This document shows, piece after piece, positions 25,641-35,477 of a DNA stretch of 64,000 nucleotides. A program made the translations under genes and the position numbers. Every line of letters begins with the position of its first letter. Within the stretch, counting starts at the first letter, position 1. The stretch is taken from NCBI RefSeq assembly GCF_051014685.1, contig NW_027478915.1, forward strand, positions 1 to 64,000, written 5' to 3'. The notes beneath the pieces were generated by a model. The model worked only from the letters and a program-made list of their open reading frames with translations. It made no database searches and was not told where the DNA came from. This stretch comes from Ptiloglossa arizonensis (lineage: Eukaryota; Arthropoda; Insecta; Hymenoptera; Colletidae).

Positions 25641-28600
25641 CGCGAACGGACTTGACCAATCCACAAAATTTCTGTTGCATCTGAAAGTAGAAACTCGCCC
25701 GATTACAACGGTATGCGTACTTTTCCCCTAGACCGTTCTAGTTATGCTTGTCGAGCATCAGAACTGCGAAAATTTTGAGGTTCTCAAGCGTTTCTTACCT
25801 CCAAACTGCCATATCTCGCGAACGGATTGACCAATCCGCAAAATTTCTGTTGCATCTGATAGTAGAAACTCGCCCGATTACAACGGTATGCGTACTTTTC
25901 CCCTAGGCCGTTCTTGTTATTCGTTTCGAGCATCAGAACCGCGAAAATTTTGAGTTTGTCAAGCGTTTCTTACCTCCAAACTGCCATATCTCGCGAACGG
26001 ATTGACCAATCCGCAAAATTTCTATTGCATCTGAAAGTAGAAACTCGCCCGATTGCAACGGTATGCGTACTTTTCCCCTAGCCCGTTCTAGTTATTCGTT
26101 TCGAGCAACAGAACTGCGAAAATTTTGAGTTTCTCAAGCGTTGCTTACCTCCAAACTGCCATATCTCGCGAACGGATTGACCAATCCGCAAAATTTCTGT
26201 TGCATCTGAAAGTAGAAACTCGCCCGATTACAACGGTGTGCGTACTTTTCCCCTAGGCCGTTCTTGTTATTCGTTTCGAGCATCAGAACCGCGAAAATTT
26301 TGAGTTTCTCAAGCGTTTCTTACCTCCAAACTGCCATATCTCGCGAACGGATTGACCAATCCGCAATATTTCTGTTGCATCTGAAAGTAGAAACTCGCCC
26401 GATTACAACGGTATGCGTACTTTTCCCCTAGGCCGTTCTAGCTATTCGTTTCGAGCATCAGAACTGCGAAAATTTTGAGTTTCTCAAGCGTTTCTTACTT
26501 CCAAACTGCCATATCTCGCGAACGGATTGACCAATCCGCAAAATTTCTGTTGCATCTCAAGGTCGAAACTCGCCCCATTACAACGGTATGCGTACTTTTC
26601 CCCTAGGCCGTTCTAGTTATTCGTTTCGAGCATCAGAACTGCGAAAATTTTGAGTTTCTCAAGCGTTTCTTACCTCCAAACTGCCATATCTCGCGAACGG
26701 ATTGACCAATCCGCAAAATTTCTGTTGCATCTGAAAGTAGAAACTCGCCCGATTACAACGGTATGCGTACTTTTCCCCTAGCCCGTTCTAGTTATTCGTT
26801 TCGAGCAACAGAACTGCGAAAATTTTGAGTTTCTCAAGCGTTGCTTACCTCCAAACTGCCATATCTCGCGAACGGATTGACCAATCCGCAAAATTTCTGT
26901 TGCATCTGAAAGTAGAAACTCGCCCCATTACAACGGTATGCGTACTTTTCCCCTAGGCCGTTCTGGTTATTCGTTTCGAGCATCAGAACTGCGAAAATTT
27001 TAAGTTTCTCAAGCGTTGCTTACCTCCAAACTGCCATATCTCGCGAACGGATTGACCAATCCGCAAAATTTCTGTTGCATCTGAAAGTAGAAACTCGCCC
27101 GATTACAACGGTGTGCGTACTTTTCCCCTAGGCCGTTCTTGTTATTCGTTTCGAGCATCAGAACCGCGAAAATTTTGAGTTTCTCAAGCGTTTCTTACCT
27201 CCAAACTGCCATATCTCGCGAAGGGATTGACCAATCCGCAAAATTTCTGTTGCATCTGAAAGTAGAAACTCGCCCGATTACAACGGTATGCGGACTTTTC
27301 CCCTAGGCCGCCCTAGTTATTCGTTTCGAGCATCAGAACTGCAAAAATTTTGAGTTTCTCAAGCGTTTCTTACTTCCAAACTGCCATATCTCGCGAACGG
27401 ATTGACCAATCCGCAAAATTTCTGCTGCATCTGAAAGTAGAAACTCGCCCGATTACAACGGTATGCGTACTTTTCCCCTAGGCCGTTCTGGTTATTCGTT
27501 TCGAGCATCAGAACTGCGAAAATTTTGAGTTTCTCAAGCGTTTCTTACCTACAAACTGCCATATCTCGCGAACGGACTTGACCAATCCGCAAAATTTCTG
27601 TTGCATCTGAAAGTAGAAACTCGCCCGATTACAACGGTATGCGTACTTTTCCCCTAGACCGTTCTAGTTATGCTTGTCGTGCATCAGAACTGCGAAAATT
27701 TTGAGTTTCTCAAGCGTTGCTTACCTCCAAACTGCCATATCTCGGGAACGGATTGACCAATCCGCAAAATTTCTGTTGCATCTGAAAGTAGAAACTCGCC
27801 CGATTACAACGGTATGCGTTCTTTTCCCCTAGGCCGTTCTAGTCATGCTTGTCGAGCATCAGAACTGCGAAAATTTTGAGTTTCTCAAGCGTTGCTTACT
27901 TCCAAACTGCCATATCTCGCGAACGGATTGACCAATCCGCAAAATTTCTGTTGCATCTGAAAGTAGAAACTCGCCCGATTACAACGGTGTGCGTACTTTT
28001 CCCCTAGGCCGTTCTTGTTATTCGTTTCGAGCATCAGAACCGCGAAAATTTTGAGTTTCTCAAGCGTTTCTTACCTCCAAACTGCCATATCTCGCGAACG
28101 GATTGACCAATCCGCAAAATTTCTGTTGCATCTGAAAGTAGAAACTCGCCCGATTACAACGGTATGCGTACTTTTCCCCTAGGCCGTTCTAGTTATGCTT
28201 GTCGAGCATCAGAACTGCGAAAATTTTGAGTTTCTCAAGCGTTTCTTACCTCCAAACTGCCATATCTCGCGAACGGATTGACCAATCCGCAAAATTTCTG
28301 TTGCATCTGAAAGTAGAAACTCGCCCGATTACAACGGTATGCGTACTTTTCCCCTAGGCCGTTCTAGTTATGCTTGTCGAGCATCAGAACTGCGAAAATT
28401 TTGAGTTTCTCAAGCGTTTCTTACCTCCAAACTGCCATATCTCGCGAACGGATTGACCAATCCGCAAAATTTCTGTTGCATCTGAAAGTAGAAACTCGCC
28501 CGATTACAACTGTATGCGTACTTTTCCCCTAGGCCGTTCTAGTTATTCGTTTCGAGCATCAGAACTGCGAAAATTTTGAGTTTCTCAAGCGTTTCTTACC

Positions 28601-28973
28601 TCCAAACTGCCATATCTCGCGAACGGTTTGACCAATCCGCAAAATTACTGTCGCATCTGAAAGTAGAAACTCGCCCGATTACAACGGTATGCGTACTTTT
28701 CCCCTAGGCCGTTCTAGTTATTCGTTTCGAGCATCAGAACTGCGAAAATTTTGAGTTTCTCAAGCGTTTCTTACTTCCAAACTGCCATATCTCGCGAACG
28801 GATTGACCAATCCGCAAAATTTCTGTTGCATCTGAAGGTCGAAACTCGCCCGATTACAACGGTATGCGTACTTTTCCCCTAGGCCGTTCTAGTTATTCGT
28901 TTCGAGCATCAGAACTGCGAAAATTTTGAGTTTCTCAAGCGTTTCTTACCTCCAAACTGCCATATCTCGCGAA

Positions 28974-28989
28974 CGGATTGACCAATCCG
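28974..28989. other. 16-bp dyad CGGATTGACCAATCCG in the monomer (reference copy)
   Basis: Monomer positions 99-114 form a perfect inverted repeat, with arms CGGATTG and CAATCCG around a 2-bp spacer AC. It lies two bases after the palindrome TCGCGA (28,967-28,972). Most monomers keep it; common variants alter the spacer (ATTGTCC) or one left-arm base (GGTTTGACC). The short spacer could allow a small cruciform or a dimeric protein site. No binding protein can be named from the sequence. Two indels map here: the 2-bp deletion near 2,026 and the inserted C that defines the 176-bp lineage. Confidence 0.85.
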
Positions 28990-29022
28990 CAAAATTTCTG
29001 TTGCATCTGAAAGTAGAAACTC

Positions 29023-29039
29023 GCCCGATTACAACGGTA
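29023..29039 (-). other. Weak CENP-B-box-like segment (reference copy)
   Basis: Read on the minus strand, monomer positions 148-164 give TACCGTTGTAATCGGGC. Against the mammalian CENP-B box consensus YTTCGTTGGAARCGGGA this matches 12 of 17 positions and 7 of the 9 core bases. CG, A and CGGG are kept, but the leading TT is AC. Two core mismatches would be expected to abolish binding by mammalian CENP-B, and the host is unknown. It may be a coincidence, and is recorded because the segment is present in almost every monomer. Confidence 0.2.
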
Positions 29040-31539
29040 TGCGTACTTTTCCCCTAGGCCGTTCTAGTTATTCGTTTCGAGCATCAGAATTGCGAAAATT
29101 TTGAGTTTCTCAACCGTTTCTTACCTCCAAACTGCCATATCACGCGAACGGATTTTCCAATCCGCAAAATTTCTGTTGCATCTGAAAGTAGAAACTCGTC
29201 CGATTACAACGGTATGCGTACTTTTCCCCTAGGCCGTTCTAGTTATTCGTTTCGAGCATCAGAAATGCGAAAATTTTGAGTTTCTCAAGCGTTTCTTACT
29301 TCCAAACTGCCATATCTCGCGAACGGATTGACCAATCCGCAAAATTTCTGTTGCATCTCAAGGTCGAAACTCGCCCCATTACAACGGTATGCGTACTTTT
29401 CCCCTAGGCCGTTCTAGTTATTCGTTTCGAGCTTCAGAACTGCGAAAATTTTGAGTTTCTCAAGCGTTTCTTACCTCCAAACTGCCATATCTCGCGAACG
29501 GATTGACCAATCCGCAAAATTTCTGTTGCATCTGAAAGTAGAAACTCGCCCGATTACAACGGTATGCGTACTTTTCCCCTAGCCCGTTCTAGTTATTCGT
29601 TTCGAGCAACAGAACTGCGAAAATTTTGAGTTTCTCAAGCGTTGCTTACCTCCAAACTGCCATATCTCGCGAACGGATTGACCAATCCGCAAAATTTCTG
29701 TTGCATCTGAAAGTAGAAACTCGCCCCATTACAACGGTATGCGTACTTTTCCCCTAGGCCGTTCTGGTTATTCGTTTCGAGCATCAGAACTGCGAAAATT
29801 TTGAGTTTCTCAAGCGTTTCTTACCTACAAACTGCCATATCCCGCGAACCGACTTGACCAATCCGCAAAATTTCTGTTGCATCTGAAAGTAGAAACTCGC
29901 CCGATTACAACGGTATGCGTACTTTTCCCCTAGACCGTTCTAGTTATGCTTGTCGAGCATGAGAACTGCGAAAACTTTGTGTTTCTCAAGCGTTTCTTAC
30001 CTCCAAACTGCCATATCTCGCGAACGGTTTGACCAATCCGCAAAATTTCTATTGCATCTGAAAGTAGAAACTCGCCCGATTACAACGGTATGCGTACTTT
30101 TCCCCTAGCCCGTTCTAGTTATTCGTTTCGAGCAACAGAACTGCGAAAATTTTAAGTTTCTCAAGCGTTGCTTACCTCCAAACTGCCATATCTCGCGAAC
30201 GGATTGACCAATCCGCAAAATTTCTGTTGCATCTGAAAGTAGAAACTCGCCCGATTACAACGGTGTGCGTACTTTTCCCCTAGGCCGTTCTTGTTATTCG
30301 TTTCGAGCATCAGAACCGCGAAAATTTTGAGTTTCTCAAGCGTTTCTTACCTCCAAACTGCCATATCTCGCGAACGGACTTGACCAATCCGCAAAATTTC
30401 TGTTGCATCTGAAAGTAGAAACTCGCCCGATTACAACGGTATGCGTACTTTTCCCCTAGACCGTTCTAGTTATGCTTGTCGTGCATCAGAACTGCGAAAA
30501 TTTTGAGTTTCTCAAGCGTTGCTTACCTCCAAACTGCCATATCTCGCGAACGGATTGACCAATCCGCAAAATTTCTGTTGCATCTGAAAGTAGAAACTCG
30601 CCCGATTACAACGGTATGCGTTCTTTTCCCCTAGGCCGTTCTAGTCATGCTTGTCGAGCATCAGAACTGCGAAAATTTTGAGTTTCTCAAGCGTTGCTTA
30701 CTTCCAAACTGCCATATCTCGCGAACGGATTGACCAATCCGCAAAATTTCTGTTGCATCTGAAAGTAGAAACTCGCCCGATTACAACGGTGTGCGTACTT
30801 TTCCCCTAGGCCGTTCTTGTTATTCGTTTCGAGCATCAGAACCGCGAAAATTTTGAGTTTCTCAAGCGTTTCTTACCTCCAAACTGCCATATCTCGCGAA
30901 CGGATTGACCAATCCGCAAAATTTCTGTTGCATCTGAAAGTAGAAACTCGCCCGATTACAACGGTATGCGTACTTTTCCCCTAGGCCGTTCTAGTTATGC
31001 TTGTCGAGCATCAGAACTGCGAAAATTTTGAGTTTCTCAAGCGTTTCTTACCTCCAAACTGCCATATCTCGCGAACGGATTGACCAATCCGCAAAATTTC
31101 TGTTGCATCTGAAAGTAGAAACTCGCCCGATTACAACGGTATGCGTACTTTTCCCCTAGGCCGTTCTAGTTATGCTTGTCGAGCATCAGAACTGCGAAAA
31201 TTTTGAGTTTCTCAAGCGTTTCTTACCTCCAAACTGCCATATCTCGCGAACGGATTGACCAATCCGCAAAATTTCTGTTGCATCTGAAAGTAGAAACTCG
31301 CCCGATTACAACTGTATGCGTACTTTTCCCCTAGGCCGTTCTAGTTATTCGTTTCGAGCATCAGAACTGCGAAAATTTTTAGTTTCTCAAGCGTTTCTTA
31401 CTTCCAAACTGCCATATCTCGCGAACGCATTGACCAATCCGCAAAATTTCTGTTGCATCTGAAAGTAGAAACTCGCCCGATTACAACGGTATGCGTACTT
31501 TTCCCCTAGGCCGTTCTGGTTATTCGTTTCGAGCATCAG

Positions 31540-32326
31540 AACTGCGAAAATTTTGAGTTTCTCAAGCGTTTCTTACCTACAAACTGCCATATCTCGCGAA
31601 CGGACTTGACCAATGCGCAAAATTTCTGTTGCATCTGAAAGTAGAAACTCGCCCGATTACAACGGTATGCGTACTTTTCCCCTAGACCGTTCTAGTTATT
31701 CGTTTCGAGCATCAGAACTGCGAAAATTTTGAGTTTCTCAAGCGTTCCTTACCTCCAAACTGCCATATCTCGCGAACGGATTGTCCAATCCGCAAAATTT
31801 CTGATGCATCTGAAAGTAGAAACTCGCCCGATGACAACGGTGTGCGTACTTTTCCCCTAGCCCGTTCTAGTTATTCGTTTCGAGCAACAGAACTGCGAAA
31901 ATTTTGAGTTTCTCAAGCATTGCTTACATCCAAACTGCCATATCTCGCGAACGGATTGACCAATCCGCAAAATTTCTGTTGCATCTGAAAGTAGAAACTC
32001 GCCCGATTACAACGGTGTGCGTACTTTTCCCCTAGGCCGTTCTAGTTATTCGTTTCGAGCATCAGAACTGCGAAAATTTTGAGTTTCTCAACCGTTTCTT
32101 ACCTCCAAACTGCCATATCACGCGAACGGATTTTCCAATCCGCAAAATTTCTGTTGCATCTGAAAGTAGAAACTCGTCCGATTACAACGGTATGCGTACT
32201 TTTCCCCTAGGCCGTTCTAGTTATTCGTTTCGAGCATCAGAAATGCGAAAATTTTGAGTTTCTCAAGCGTTTCTTACTTCCAAACTGCCATATCTCGCGA
32301 ACGGATTGACCAATCCGCAAAATTTC
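31540..32326 (+). repeat. Left direct repeat flanking the trimer array
   Basis: This segment matches 34,691-35,477 with an offset of 3,151 bp (18 monomers plus one base). Shared private markers are CGGACTTGACCAATGCGC (31,601), GCGTTCCTTACC (near 31,745), GATGACAACGG (near 31,832) and CAAGCATTGCTTACATCC (near 31,910). The last two monomers of the repeat are also the first two of the trimer array. Confidence 0.8.
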
Positions 32327-34653
32327 TGTTGCATCTGAAGGTCGAAACTCGCCCGATTACAACGGTATGCGTACTTTTCCCCTAGGCCGTTCTAGTTATT
32401 CGTTTCGAGCATCAGAACTGCGAAAATTTTGAGTTTCTCAAGCGTTTCTTACCTCCAAACTGCCATATCTCGCGAACGGATTGACCAATCCGCAAAATTT
32501 CTGTTGCATCTGAAAGTAGAAACTCGCCCGATTACAACGGTATGCGTACTTTTCCCCTAGGCCGTTCTAGTTATTCGTTTCGAGCATCAGAATTGTGAAA
32601 ATTTTGAGTTTCTCAACCGTTTCTTACCTCCAAACTGCCATATCACGCGAACGGATTTTCCAATCCGCAAAATTTCTGTTGCATCTGAAAGTAGAAACTC
32701 GTCCGATTACAACGGCATGCGTACTTTTCCCCTAGGCCGTTCTAGTTATTCGTTTCGAGCATCAGAAATGCGAAAATTTTGAGTTTCTCAAGCGTTTCTT
32801 ACTTCCAAACTGCCATATCTCGCGAACGGATTGACCAATCCGCAAAATTTCTGTTGCATCTGAAGGTCGAAACTCGCCCGATTACAACGGTATGCGTACT
32901 TTTCCCCTAGGCCGTTCTAGTTATTCGTTTCGAGCATCAGAACTGCGAAAATTTTGAGTTTCTCAAGCGTTTCTTACCTCCAAACTGCCATATCTCGCGA
33001 ACGGATTGACCAATCCGCAAAATTTCTGTTGCATCTGAAAGTAGAAACTCGCCCGATTACAACGGTATGCGTACTTTTCCCCTAGGCCGTTCTAGTTATT
33101 CGTTTCGAGCATCAGAATTGCGAAAATTTTGAGTTTCTCAACCGTTTCTTACCTCCAAACTGCCATATCACGCGAACGGATTTTCCAATCCGCAAAATTT
33201 CTGTTGCATCTGAAAGTAGAAACTCGTCCGATTACAACGGTATGCGTACTTTTCCCCTAGGCCGTTCTAGTTATTCGTTTCGATCATCACAACTGTGAAA
33301 ATTTTGAGTTTCTCAAGCGTTTCTTACTTCCAAACTGCCATATCTCGCGAACGGATAGACCAATCCGCAAAATTTCTGTTGCATCTGAAGGTCGAAACTC
33401 GCCTGATTACAACGGTATGCGTACATTTCCCCTAGGCCGTTCTAGTTATTCGTTTCGAGCATCAGAACTGCGAAAATTTTGAGTTTCTCAAGCGTTTCTT
33501 ACCTCCAAACTGCCATATCTCGCGAACGGATTGACCAATCCGCAAAATTTCTGTTGCATCTGAAAGTAGAAACTCGCCCGATTACAACGGTATGCGTACT
33601 TTTCCCCTAGGCCGTTCTAGTTATTCGTTTCGAGCATCAGAATTGTGAAAATTTTGAGTTTCTCAACCGTTTCTTACCTCCAAACTGCCATATCACGCGA
33701 ACGGATTTTCCAATCCGCAAAATTTCTGTTGCATCTGAAAGTAGAAACTCGTCCGATTACAACGGTATGCGTACTTTTCCCCTAGGCCGTTCTAGTTATG
33801 CTTGTCGAGCATCAGAACTGCGAAAATTTTGAGTTTCTCAAGCGTTTCTTACTTCCAAACTGCCATATCTCGCGAACGGATTGACCAATCCGCAAAATTT
33901 CTGTTGCATCTGAAGGTCGAAACTCGCCCGATTACAACGGTATGCGTACTTTTCCCCTAGGCCGTTCTAGTTATTCGTTTCGAGCATCAGAACTGCGAAA
34001 ATTTTGAGTTTCTCAAGCGTTTCTTACCTCCAAACTGCCATATCTCGCGAACGGATTGACCAATCCGCAAAATTTCTGTTGCATCTGAAAGTAGAAACTC
34101 GCCCGATTACAACGGTATGCGTACTTTTCCCCTAGGCCGTTCTAGTTATTCGTTTCGAGCATCAGAATTGCGAAAATTTTGAGTTTCTCAACCGTTTCTT
34201 ACCTCCAAACTGCCATATCACGCGAACGGATTTTCCAATCCGCAAAATTTCTGTTGCATCTGAAAGTAGAAACTCGTCCGATTACAACGGTATGCGTACT
34301 TTTCCCCTAGGCCGTTCTAGTTATTCGTTTCGAGCATCAGAAATGCGAAAATTTTGAGTTTCTCAAGCGTTTCTTACTTCCAAACTGCCATATCTCGCGA
34401 ACGGATTGACCAATCCGCAAAATTTCTGTTGCATCTGAAGGTCGAAACTCGCCCGATTACAACGGTATGCGTACTTTTCCCCTAGGCCGTTCTAGTTATT
34501 CGTTTCGAGCATCAGAACTGCGAAAATTTTGAGTTTCTCAAGCGTTTCTTACCTCCAAACTGCCATATCTCGCGAACGGATTGACCAATCCGCAAAATTT
34601 CTGTTGCATCTGAAAGTAGAAACTCGCCCGATTACAACGGTATGCGTACTTTT
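32029..34653 (+). repeat. Trimer HOR, 525 bp, five copies
   Basis: Copies start at 32,029, 32,554, 33,079, 33,604 and 34,129. Monomer 1 has CTCAACCGTTTC, TATCACGCG, GGATTTTCC and CTCGTCCG. Monomer 2 has (mostly) CAGAAATGCG, TTACTTCC and GAAGGTCGAAACTC. Monomer 3 is close to consensus. AATTGTG (copies 2 and 4) alternates with AATTGCG (copies 3 and 5), which suggests a later doubling as a 1,050-bp unit. Monomer 2 of copy 3 is deviant (CGATCATCACAACTGTG, GGATAGACC, GTACATTTCC). Confidence 0.9.
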
Positions 34654-34690
34654 CCCCTAGGCCGTTCTCGTTATGCTTGTCGAGCATCAG

Positions 34691-35477
34691 AACTGCGAAA
34701 ATTTTGAGTTTCTCAAGCGTTTCTTACCTACAAACTGCCATATCTCGCGAACGGACTTGACCAATGCGCAAAATTTCTGTTGCATCTGAAAGTAGAAACT
34801 CGCCCGATTACAACGGTATGCGTACTTTTCCCCTAGACCGTTCTAGTTATTCGTTTCGAGCATCAGAACTGCGAAAATTTTGAGTTTCTCAAGCGTTCCT
34901 TACCTCCAAACTGCCATATCTCGCGAACGGATTGTCCAATCCGCAAAATTTCTGATGCATCTGAAAGTAGAAACTCGCCCGATGACAACGGTGTGCGTAC
35001 TTTTCCCCTAGCCCGTTCTAGTTATTCGTTTCGAGCAACAGAACTGCGAAAATTTTGAGTTTCTCAAGCATTGCTTACATCCAAACTGCCATATCTCGCG
35101 AACGGATTGACCAATCCGCAAAATTTCTGTTGCATCTGAAAGTAGAAACTCGCCCGATTACAACGGTGTGCGTACTTTTCCCCTAGGCCGTTCTAGTTAT
35201 TCGTTTCGAGCATCAGAACTGCGAAAATTTTGAGTTTCTCAACCGTTTCTTACCTCCAAACTGCCATATCACGCGAACGGATTTTCCAATCCGCAAAATT
35301 TCTGTTGCATCTGAAAGTAGAAACTCGTCCGATTACAACGGTATGCGTACTTTTCCCCTAGGCCGTTCTAGTTATTCGTTTCGAGCATCAGAAATGCGAA
35401 AATTTTGAGTTTCTCAAGCGTTTCTTACTTCCAAACTGCCATATCTCGCGAACGGATTGACCAATCCGCAAAATTTC
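34691..35477 (+). repeat. Right direct repeat flanking the trimer array
   Basis: This is the second copy of 31,540-32,326. It contains CGGACTTGACCAATGCGC (34,752), GCGTTCCTTACC, GATGACAACGG and CAAGCATTGCTTACATCC, then trimer monomers 1 and 2 (35,180 and 35,355). It diverges at about 35,478, where CTGATGCATC replaces CTGTTGCATC. So the trimer array is the interior of an 18-monomer duplication. Confidence 0.8.

Larger units (their letters stand above)
28876..29050 (+). repeat. Consensus-like 175-bp monomer (reference copy)
   Basis: This monomer carries the commonest base at every position I compared and serves as reference. Landmarks by monomer position: CCTAGG at 3-8, TTCTAGTTATTCG at 12-24, TTTCGAGCATCAG at 25-37, AAAATTTT at 45-52, TTACCTCC at 71-78, TCGCGA at 92-97, a dyad at 99-114, a second A/T tract AAAATTT at 116-122, TTGCATCTG at 126-134 and CGCCCGATTACAACGG at 147-162. 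It has 77 G+C of 175 and 13 CpG dinucleotides. The length is not a multiple of three and all forward frames meet stops such as the TAG in CCTAGG, so it is not a protein repeat. Confidence 0.95.
25641..31540 (+). repeat. Mosaic block with a 2.8-kb duplication and first 176-bp monomers
   Basis: The first CGGACTTGACC insertion is at 25,649, with others at 27,576, 29,849, 30,377 and later. Segments 26,520-26,980 and 27,570-28,576 recur at 29,320-29,780 and 30,372-31,378 (offset 2,800-2,802 bp, 16 monomers). They share rare markers such as TGCATCTCAAGGTCG, CTTGTCGTGCATC (27,671 and 30,473) and GCGTTCTTTTCC. Between the matching parts the two copies differ, so conversion has acted on part of the unit. 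A solitary trimer of the kind amplified at 32,029 lies at 29,051-29,575. Confidence 0.75.

Noticed and set aside
28895..28912. Plus-strand TTCG at monomer positions 21-24 as the start of a CENP-B box
   Set aside because: The required A and CGGG do not follow at the right spacing (the sequence is TTCGTTTCGAGCATC), so it fails the core pattern.
28967..28972. TCGCGA, CCTAGG and AAAATTTT palindromes as separate regulatory sites
   Set aside because: Short palindromes of 6-8 bp recur once per monomer simply because the monomer recurs. They are useful restriction landmarks, but nothing shows that they act alone.
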